Of a stretch of 6,405 nt of DNA, positions 1 to 4,247 are shown in pieces. The stretch is from DATKQD01 sp050695655 (lineage in GTDB: Bacteria > Chloroflexota > JAJPGV01): NCBI GenBank assembly GCA_050695655.1, contig JBOGTU010000045.1, positions 1 to 6,405 of the forward strand. Reading direction: 5' to 3'. Under the pieces are notes generated by a model, which had not been told where the DNA came from, did not search any database, and worked only from the letters and a program-made list of their open reading frames with translations. Each line of letters opens with the position of its first letter. The first letter of the stretch is position 1. The position numbers were made by a program, and so were the translations under genes.

Positions 1-333
1 CTTCTCCTCCGTCTTGGTCACTTGGACAGTACGTTGACCGAATTGCGGGCTTGGATAGCGGGGCATGAACGTCTTGGACACCAGGAAGTGTCCATAGTGA
101 ATTGAGAGCTTTGGAATCGTCTGCAAGGCCTTTAGATAGGTCTCTTGGCGACGCGGCGCGTCGAGGTCGCCATCTCGCGCCGAAACACGAGCGGTGAAGT
201 AACGAATACGATTGATCGTATGGCGTGGCAATGCCAACTCACAGAGCTTCTGGGGGTCGAGCCACTTGTACGCCGTACCCTTCAATCTGCCGTAATACAG
301 ATTGAAGCCGTCGATATAGACATTCGCCTTCAT
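1..333 (-). CDS. NYN-domain (PIN-like) nuclease family protein, N-terminal part, cut by left window edge
   Basis: The minus strand reads open from an ATG at 333 to the left edge (111 codons, no stop), so only the N-terminal half or so is present. It begins MKANVYIDGFNLYYG, the first strand of NYN domains, with the metal-binding Asp at residue 8 and Asn at 11 in the IDGFN motif. Further family marks follow: W24-L25-D26, a Y45-F46-T47-A48 strand, an RRQETYLKAL helix at 61-70, a G81-H82-F83 turn, and a VTKTEEK segment at 105-111. In relatives that last segment runs into a G-x-D-V motif carrying the next acidic residue, which would lie outside the window. NYN proteins are PIN-like, metal-dependent RNases or related enzymes; the RNA target here is unknown. 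No clear Shine-Dalgarno is seen and base composition is less GC-rich than its neighbours, which suggests transfer. Family assignment is firm; function is inferred. Confidence 0.88.
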   Translation of the reverse strand, partial: MKANVYIDGFNLYYGRLKGTAYKWLDPQKLCELALPRHTINRIRYFTARVSARDGDLDAPRRQETYLKALQTIPKLSIHYGHFLVSKTFMPRYPSPQFGQRTVQVTKTEEK

Positions 334-405
334 GGGTTGGGGCCACGATACACCGAGCGCCCGTTTGGGCCAACATTGACAGACGTAGTATCATGCTCTC
401 ATTAC

Positions 406-459
406 CCCTTCTCCTTCGCGAGAAGGGCGCGAAACCGCCCTTCAAAAAAGGGCGGTTTC
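406..459. promoter_or_regulatory. Set of three mutually exclusive hairpins (attenuator-like)
   Basis: Four arms lie in a row. Arm A (406-413, CCCTTCTC) pairs perfectly with arm B (420-427). Arm B shifted (422-429, GAAGGGCG) pairs perfectly with arm C (436-443). Arm C (431-442, GAAACCGCCCTT) pairs perfectly over 12 bp with arm D (448-459). A:B and C:D can coexist, but B:C excludes both. This is the arrangement of a transcription attenuator read on the plus strand, with C:D followed by a short T run. No plus-strand gene lies immediately downstream and no leader peptide is evident, so a regulatory role is uncertain. It may be a plain terminator whose arms happen to share GAAGGG words. Confidence 0.4.
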
Positions 460-466
460 TGCTTTT
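431..466 (+). terminator. Rho-independent terminator-like hairpin
   Basis: A perfect 12-bp stem (431-442 with 448-459) closes a 5-nt CAAAA loop. It is followed on the plus strand by TG and C, then four Ts at 463-466. The stem is strong, but the T run is short and starts 3 nt after the stem. On the minus strand no T run follows, so it would act mainly on plus-strand transcripts, which is odd because both flanking genes (NYN and tmrB-like) are on the minus strand. The stem itself could still limit read-through from the tmrB-like gene toward the NYN gene. Confidence 0.5.
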
Positions 467-515
467 GACGTCGGCTCGAGGTCCGACCGCTGATGGTAGT
501 GCGCGAAGAACTCCC
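442..515 (-). pseudogene. Transposase remnant (C-terminal HYHQRS-x-x-E-x-T motif)
   Basis: Read on the minus strand, codons from 513 downward give EFFAHYHQRSDLEPT, then 10 more residues to a TGA at 444-442 inside the terminator-like hairpin. HYH(K/Q)RSNVEST is the hallmark around the last catalytic Glu of DDE transposases of the IS4/IS5 superfamily. Here the motif survives as SDLEPT with the Glu kept, while the following MIK-x-KFG segment is gone. Upstream in the same frame, up to the tmrB-like stop, I recognise no transposase sequence. A near-identical copy sits at 6257-6310 in the opposite orientation, which supports a real element fragment. The exact IS family cannot be fixed from so short a piece. 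Confidence 0.6.
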
Positions 516-609
516 CGTGGATCACAGATCGCCCCACTTGGGCTCCTACAGCGGTGACCGCGCCGGTTGCCGGTTCAAGGCGCCGCTCCTTCCGGCTCTT
601 GATGCGCGC

Positions 610-1125
610 TCAATAGGATAGCGTTCCGAGAATCTGCTCCGCGACTGCCGCTATCGGCCGATTTGACGTGTCGATCAGCATGTCGAAACGCGAGTCGGAC
701 AGAGAACCAACATAACGGTCATACATGCTTTCGGCCCATGGCTGGTCGGCCTGCCCACTTCGCTCACGTGCCCGCTCAATGACGACCTCCCGCGGAGCCG
801 TTAGGCAGAAGTGGTTGACACCAATCCCCTGCCGCGTCAGGCCCCCGATAATTTCGTCGAAGTACCGGGGTTCGAGCAGCGTCATCGGTACGACAAGCGG
901 GCCAGCGAACTCAAGCGAAAGACTTCGAACCGCTTCCGTGACGACACGCCGCCAAGTGGCGAGGTGCTGGAAGTCGCCGCTGGCCCGCCCACCGGGAACC
1001 CATTTCCACAGAAGGTAGCCGAACTCTTCGGGGTCGATCAGTATGGCCGAGCGCAGGTGTTCGGTGAGGGCTTGCGCTACGCTCGACTTCCCGACTCCGA
1101 AGGGACCATTGATCCAAACGATCAT
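610..1125 (-). CDS. tmrB: TmrB-like P-loop protein (tunicamycin-resistance family), 171 aa
   Basis: The protein starts MIVWINGPFGVGKSS, close to the MIIWINGAFGSGKT start of Bacillus TmrB. This is why the ATG at 1125 is chosen over an in-frame ATG at 1161; a GGTGG lies about 7 nt upstream. The Walker A motif is G7-P-F-G-V-G12-K13-S14. Other family marks are D31-P-E-E, D51-F-Q, W58-R, a VVPMT strand at 78-82 followed by a YFDEII segment, HF at 105-106, and W120 with the YDRYV and LSDSRFD segments. TmrB is an ATP-binding protein that confers resistance to tunicamycin, a nucleoside antibiotic, and is reported to associate with the membrane through a C-terminal amphipathic helix. This protein stops at the point matching about residue 170 of the 197-residue Bacillus protein, so that helix is missing. 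Other members of this kinase-like group may have different substrates. It is preceded by degraded DNA and followed by a transposase remnant, so it may be a late arrival. Fold and family are confident; drug resistance is not proven. Confidence 0.85.
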   Translation of the reverse strand: MIVWINGPFGVGKSSVAQALTEHLRSAILIDPEEFGYLLWKWVPGGRASGDFQHLATWRRVVTEAVRSLSLEFAGPLVVPMTLLEPRYFDEIIGGLTRQGIGVNHFCLTAPREVVIERARERSGQADQPWAESMYDRYVGSLSDSRFDMLIDTSNRPIAAVAEQILGTLSY

Positions 1126-1458
1126 GAGAAGCCACCAGGTGACTCTGCCATATTCGAACACACTCTACCTGGCGGCCAATCAGCCGGTCATCGTTATTCT
1201 TGCGCGTGGGCAGTTCGGGCTCCACAATGTTGGGCTCGTCGTCGACCACCAGCGCCTTCAGCCGCGGCGCCTTCCCTTCCACAGGAGCCATGAGCATACC
1301 GTAGCCGGCCAGCAACACGGCCGCGGCGGTGCGCGACCCCCTGCCCACCGACCGCCGCGGACACTCGAAGCCCTTACTCAGGCAGTTTGCGCGGGGCTGC
1401 CGAGGGTCTCACGGCCAAATCTCGAGAGAGGGGACGCGCAAAGTCGCCGGCTCTGGCC
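1126..1458. other. Stretch without an intact gene between tmrB-like gene and methyltransferase
   Basis: This 333-bp stretch holds the receiver-domain fragment at 1220-1291 and otherwise no open frame that I recognise. No clear terminator follows the methyltransferase stop: GC-rich sequence with an 8-bp TCTCGAGA palindrome near 1421-1428 is the only symmetry noted. No convincing -35/-10 pair for the tmrB-like gene was found. It looks like decayed coding DNA rather than a designed intergenic region. Confidence 0.5.
1220..1291 (-). pseudogene. Response-regulator receiver domain, N-terminal fragment
   Basis: From an ATG at 1291 the minus strand encodes MAPVEGKAPRLKALVVDDEP followed by NIVE. This is the classic first strand and acidic pair of a CheY-like receiver domain, with D17-D18 as the Mg-binding pair. 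After residue 24 the likeness stops: the frame continues as PELPTRKNND and then out of frame across the tmrB-like gene, with no phosphoacceptor Asp strand or Lys-Pro motif. An in-frame GTG at 1348 could give a longer N-terminus. I read this as the truncated 5' end of a response-regulator gene whose remainder was lost, perhaps when the tmrB-like gene came to lie here. A chance match is unlikely over VVDDEPNIVE but cannot be excluded. Confidence 0.55.
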
Positions 1459-2247
1459 TCACCTCGTCGCCGTGAACAGGCCGACGGATTTGGTGATGTG
1501 AAACGATCCGTGAGTGGCAATGAGGGTTGCCACGTGGTCGCTCAAACGCGCCACGGCGTCCGCGGTAGGTGGGGCCGGCGCGGCGGACAGCACATAGGCG
1601 ACCAGATCCTCCGCTCGCGTGACTTCCAGGGCATCCTCGTAGCGTTCGCACTGCACATCGTGAAAGAACGGCGCCAGCTGAGCGGCACCGTTCTCCAGCG
1701 TGAACTGGTGGGCCACATCCCTGCTCGCCACCAATCCAAAGCTGGATCCAAGCCGCCACAGCTCGCTCAGGTGATCGAGCCCGTTGGTCGCGGCAAAGAG
1801 CCTGCCGCCGGGCGCGAGGACCCGCTGCATCTGTCGAATTGCCGCGGGTCGATCTGATACGTGATACAGCATGTGATTGGCTATCACCCCATCGAACGCG
1901 GCGGCGGCAAAGGGGATTGATGCGGCATCGATCAGCTCGAAGGCGAACTGCTCGGCACCCTCCCGCAGGCGAGCTTCGGCCGATGCGAGCATGCCAGGCG
2001 AAAAGTCCGACAGCGTGACCTCCCAGCCATCCGGAATCCTGGAGCGATTCGCCTCCCACAGCCAGCCTGCGCCGCAGCCGAGCTCCAGGATGCGGGCCGT
2101 TGGCCCCACATCCAGCCGCTCGAATAGCCATTCGAACCAGGCTTGAGGATGAGTTGAATACCGGGCGTGCAGGTTTTGTCGCGCGGCCAGGTTGGCATCC
2201 GTGCGGTATTGCTCTTCACGCAGGTAGGTCGGATCGTTGCGCATCAT
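1459..2247 (-). CDS. Class I SAM-dependent methyltransferase, 262 aa
   Basis: A Rossmann-fold methyltransferase of the Methyltransf_11/25 type. Motif I is ILELGCGAGWLW (53-64), which binds S-adenosylmethionine. The acidic end of strand 2 is D81 in TLSDFSPGML. Strand 4 is FDGVIANHMLYHV (118-130), and LAPGGRL (144-150) is the post-motif III loop. The C-terminal part (about 155-262) has no recognised substrate-binding signature. The start is placed at tandem ATGs (2247 or 2244). They give the MRNDPTYLREEQY N-terminus that this family usually shows, whereas the frame upstream is arginine-rich nonsense overlapping the DUF402 gene. It is the last gene of the operon, 22 bp after the DUF402 stop. The acceptor could be a small molecule or a sugar product of the dehydratase, but the sequence does not say. 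Family assignment is firm; the substrate is unknown. Confidence 0.92.
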   Translation of the reverse strand: MMRNDPTYLREEQYRTDANLAARQNLHARYSTHPQAWFEWLFERLDVGPTARILELGCGAGWLWEANRSRIPDGWEVTLSDFSPGMLASAEARLREGAEQFAFELIDAASIPFAAAAFDGVIANHMLYHVSDRPAAIRQMQRVLAPGGRLFAATNGLDHLSELWRLGSSFGLVASRDVAHQFTLENGAAQLAPFFHDVQCERYEDALEVTRAEDLVAYVLSAAPAPPTADAVARLSDHVATLIATHGSFHITKSVGLFTATR

Positions 2248-2269
2248 GGCCGCGGTCCCGTTGGGCGCA

Positions 2270-2977
2270 TCAGACAGCCGGCCGCCAGATGTCCGCGGGC
2301 ACCGGCACCTGCTCCCACCCCACTGGCAGCGCCGGTACGGGCCAGTGGGGGTCCGGCTGCCAGTCCTTCCAGGCAACATCCCACCACCAGCGGCCGGCCC
2401 GCAGCTCGCAGGCGATGCGATCGCCCTCCAAACGGATGTCGACCGCCTGCTCCAAAGTGAACCGCCCCTCCCGCACCCGCTGATCCAGGAGCTCCCAATC
2501 CTTGAAGGTCCACGAACCGTCCGGCGCGATGACAATGTCGAGCTCCAGGTCCTGCGTATCGATGCCGATTGGTGTGCGGCGGAAGGGCTCCTGGATGTTC
2601 ACGTACCAGTACTGAAACTCGCGAGCCGGCCCGCGCCAGAAGTGGAACACGGCGTGCGCCTCGCCTGGCCGCTGCAGCCCGAGCATGCCCTGCCCCTCCC
2701 AGGCCGGCTTCGGGTGCCACGGATGCTGCCCGTTGGGCGTGGGCCACGGCCCCGGCGGGTAGGCCAGCGGTGCACCCGGTGGTGTGTAGAGCGCCAGGAG
2801 ATCATCCGAATCCTGCACAACGATCATCGGGCAACCAATCCAGGGCCGCCCCAGAACGATCTCACGATGGACAATGGTCTGACCCGGCTGCCAGCGGCTG
2901 GAGCTCGGGATTGGCGGAGGCGAGCCCGCGCGAACGTGCGTGGGCCGGTCAGGGCCGCGAACACTCACGCGGTTCAC
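2270..2977 (-). CDS. DUF402-domain protein, 235 aa
   Basis: The central part matches DUF402 (PF04167, COG2306). Counting from the GTG start, the family marks are the WQPGQTIVHRE entry strand at 29-39, a CPMIVVQDSDDLLALY segment at 49-64, WYVNIQEPFRRT at 124-135, IDTQDLELDIVIAPDG at 139-154 and KDWELLDQRVREGR at 159-172. The clustered Asp residues at 140, 143, 147 and 153 fit the metal site of this fold. Some members act as nucleoside tri/diphosphate phosphatases and others accompany RNases G/E; the role here is not known. The C-terminal ~50 residues are rich in Trp and Pro and may be lineage-specific. The GTG at 2977 overlaps the TGA of the preceding dehydratase gene (GTGA), with a GGGCGGG stretch upstream; the adjacent TTG at 2980 is the alternative. 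Translational coupling with the upstream gene is likely. No membrane segment is seen. Confidence 0.85.
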   Translation of the reverse strand: MNRVSVRGPDRPTHVRAGSPPPIPSSSRWQPGQTIVHREIVLGRPWIGCPMIVVQDSDDLLALYTPPGAPLAYPPGPWPTPNGQHPWHPKPAWEGQGMLGLQRPGEAHAVFHFWRGPAREFQYWYVNIQEPFRRTPIGIDTQDLELDIVIAPDGSWTFKDWELLDQRVREGRFTLEQAVDIRLEGDRIACELRAGRWWWDVAWKDWQPDPHWPVPALPVGWEQVPVPADIWRPAV

Positions 2978-4041
2978 CAATCAACCCGCCCCACCCAGGC
3001 CGAGCGGTGGTCGGCGTACCAGGCAATCGTCCGCCGCACCCCTTCATCTCTGGACACCTGAGGTTGCCACCCGAACTCGCGCTGCATGCAGCCACTGTCC
3101 ACCTCCAGGCTCATGATGTCCGTTTGACCGGGCCGCGCGCGGCTGACCTGGGGCCGCACCTCCACTGCTCCCCAGTAGCCCTGCTCTTCGCCGACCTTCA
3201 GGATCGTTTCGGCCCACTCCCCTATTCGGATGTCCTTGCCGTAGCCAGCTACGTAGCCGCGGCCGGGCAGGCCATACAGCGTCGCCGCCAGATGTGCTTC
3301 CACTGTGTCGCTGACGAACGTGAAATCGCGCGCGGTGAGCAGGTTGCCCAGCTCTACCTCGGGCCGGCTCAGCGCCTGGGTAATCATCGTACCGGTGACG
3401 TATTGCGGGCTCTGGCGAGGCCCGTACGTGTTGAAAGCGCGCACGGTGAGAGTTGGGATGCCGTAAGCCTTGAAATAGTTGCGTCCAAGGAAATCCGCGG
3501 CGACTTTGGATGTAGCGTAGGGGCTCTCCGGATTCAGCGGAGAAGCTTCGTTGAACTTCGCGCAGCCATCGTCCCACTCATGCAGTTGGCGTTGCAACGG
3601 GTCCGGATTGCCATACTCCTCCGACGTGCCCGCGATGTCCACTTTGGCCACATGCAGCCCCAGGTCCACCACTCCCTGGAGCAGGTTCAGCGTCCCCAGC
3701 ACGTTCACTGCGATTGTCTCGTATGGCCGCGCCCAGCTGAGGCCCACGTGCGCCTGCGCACCCAGGTGAATGATGTAGGACCCCGGTGCACCCGAGATGG
3801 CCCGCAATGCCAGCTGGACGGAGTGCGGGTCTTGCAGGTCGCCGCGATGGACTGTCACGTGGCTGCGCACATGAGAGATGTTGTTTAACTGCCCGCTGGA
3901 CGAGCCGCGCACGAACACGTGCAAGTCCGCGCCCGCCCCGGCCAGGCGCTCCGCCATGTGCGAACCCAAAAAGCCATCCGCGCCAGTCAGCAGCACTGTG
4001 CGATTGCGAAACCCCTCGGCCACCGCATCTACTTCCGCCAA
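2974..4041 (-). CDS. NAD(P)-dependent sugar-nucleotide 4,6-dehydratase/epimerase-type SDR (GMD/LegB-like), 355 aa
   Basis: This is an extended short-chain dehydrogenase/reductase acting on a nucleotide sugar. The NAD(P) loop is T19-G-A-D-G-F-L-G26, and D68 in RGDLQDP follows. The active site reads AGTSEEYG, giving T139-S140-E141, and Y175-A-T-S-K179 supplies the catalytic Tyr and Lys. The Thr-x-Glu pair is typical of 4,6-dehydratases such as GDP-mannose dehydratase rather than plain 4-epimerases. The NTYGPRQSP block (204-212), TGTMITQAL and RDFTFVSDT (238-246) resemble LegB-type UDP-GlcNAc 4,6-dehydratases as well as GMD, so the substrate is open. The start is a TTG at 4041, preceded on the minus strand by AAGGAGGGAG with a 9-nt gap; frames extending upstream to 4179 lack family likeness. 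It is first in the operon with the DUF402 and methyltransferase genes, suggesting synthesis of a deoxysugar or modified sugar. Enzyme class is confident; substrate is inferred. Confidence 0.9.
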   Translation of the reverse strand: MAEVDAVAEGFRNRTVLLTGADGFLGSHMAERLAGAGADLHVFVRGSSSGQLNNISHVRSHVTVHRGDLQDPHSVQLALRAISGAPGSYIIHLGAQAHVGLSWARPYETIAVNVLGTLNLLQGVVDLGLHVAKVDIAGTSEEYGNPDPLQRQLHEWDDGCAKFNEASPLNPESPYATSKVAADFLGRNYFKAYGIPTLTVRAFNTYGPRQSPQYVTGTMITQALSRPEVELGNLLTARDFTFVSDTVEAHLAATLYGLPGRGYVAGYGKDIRIGEWAETILKVGEEQGYWGAVEVRPQVSRARPGQTDIMSLEVDSGCMQREFGWQPQVSRDEGVRRTIAWYADHRSAWVGRVDW

Positions 4042-4050
4042 AATTGTTCT

Positions 4051-4056
4051 CCCTCC
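4051..4056 (-). promoter_or_regulatory. Shine-Dalgarno site that fixes the dehydratase TTG start
   Basis: GGAGGG on the minus strand (plus strand CCCTCC) lies 9 nt before the TTG at 4041. It is the only strong ribosome-binding site in the region and argues for this rare start codon over any upstream codon. Confidence 0.75.
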
Positions 4057-4183
4057 TTCGGTGTCGTGACCATGGTGCCATCCAGCTTTATGGCAGGCTG
4101 GCACGCCGGCAATTTGCCAGAAAATGGCCACGGTGCCTACCTGCAAATGCACCAGCCGAGGCCCAGAGCCCCGGCACATTCAG

Positions 4184-4201
4184 CCCCTGCAATTACAGGG
4201 G
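4184..4201. promoter_or_regulatory. Near-perfect 18-bp palindrome, candidate operator
   Basis: CCCCTGCAATTACAGGGG is symmetric except at one base pair (positions 7 and 12). It lies in the divergent intergenic region, just upstream of the regulator's -10 box and about 140 bp upstream of the dehydratase start. That is a position from which a dimeric protein could control both promoters. The CTG-N6-CAG core is shorter than the CTG-N10-CAG of a classical lux box. The binding protein is unknown; the neighbouring LuxR-type regulator is a candidate. Confidence 0.5.
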
Positions 4202-4211
4202 TGCAGTGCAC
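4201..4211. promoter_or_regulatory. 11-bp palindrome GTGCAGTGCAC abutting the operator candidate
   Basis: GTGCA and TGCAC arms flank a single central G. The site shares its first base with the 18-bp palindrome and overlaps the place expected for the -35 element of the regulator promoter. Together they could form a composite operator, but an 11-bp palindrome in GC-rich DNA may also be chance. Confidence 0.3.
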
Positions 4212-4238
4212 AGGGCCGTGCCAGCTGGGCAATATAAT
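4209..4238 (+). promoter_or_regulatory. Promoter of the LuxR-type regulator, probably leaderless
   Basis: A perfect TATAAT occurs at 4233-4238, rare in this GC-rich window. No good -35 is visible at 16-18 bp spacing; the area reads CACAGGGC. Transcription would start about 6-8 bases after the -10 box, at 4244-4246, only 2-4 bases before the ATG at 4248. No Shine-Dalgarno lies at a workable distance from that ATG, in line with a leaderless message. The overlapping palindromes suggest the weak -35 region is under regulator control. Confidence 0.5.
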
Positions 4239-4247
4239 CGCCGCGCC

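Noticed and set aside
376..404. Plus-strand promoter starting with TTGACA at 376
   Set aside because: The -35 hexamer is perfect, but no acceptable -10 lies 16-18 bp downstream (TCATTA or CATTAC); TATCAT at 389 is only 7 bp away.
145..468. Plus-strand open frame of 107 codons
   Set aside because: Its first part is antisense to the NYN gene, whose protein motifs are clear, and its end runs through the hairpins. The translation resembles no family.
1042..1348. Full-length response regulator in the 911-1348 minus frame
   Set aside because: Receiver likeness ends after about 24 residues and the rest overlaps the tmrB-like gene in another frame, so it is treated as a fragment.
2248..2535. Upstream extension of the methyltransferase frame
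   Set aside because: The 96 extra residues overlap the DUF402 gene out of frame and are Arg/Ser/Gly-rich. The family N-terminus begins at the tandem ATGs.
2569..3888. Long plus-strand frame of 439 codons (and a 274-codon one at 2237-3061)
   Set aside because: They lie opposite the dehydratase and DUF402 genes, which carry full family motifs. The translations are Arg/Pro/Ala-rich, typical of shadow frames in GC-rich DNA.
4184..4201. Classical lux box
   Set aside because: The half-sites are separated by 6 rather than 10 bases, and the regulator lacks an autoinducer-binding domain. It is kept only as a generic palindrome.
3786..4247. Upstream in-frame extension of the regulator (to 798 residues)
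   Set aside because: It overlaps the dehydratase gene on the opposite strand and is low-complexity Arg/Pro sequence. The ATG at 4248 gives a normal basic N-terminus before the first membrane helix and sits next to a TATAAT.
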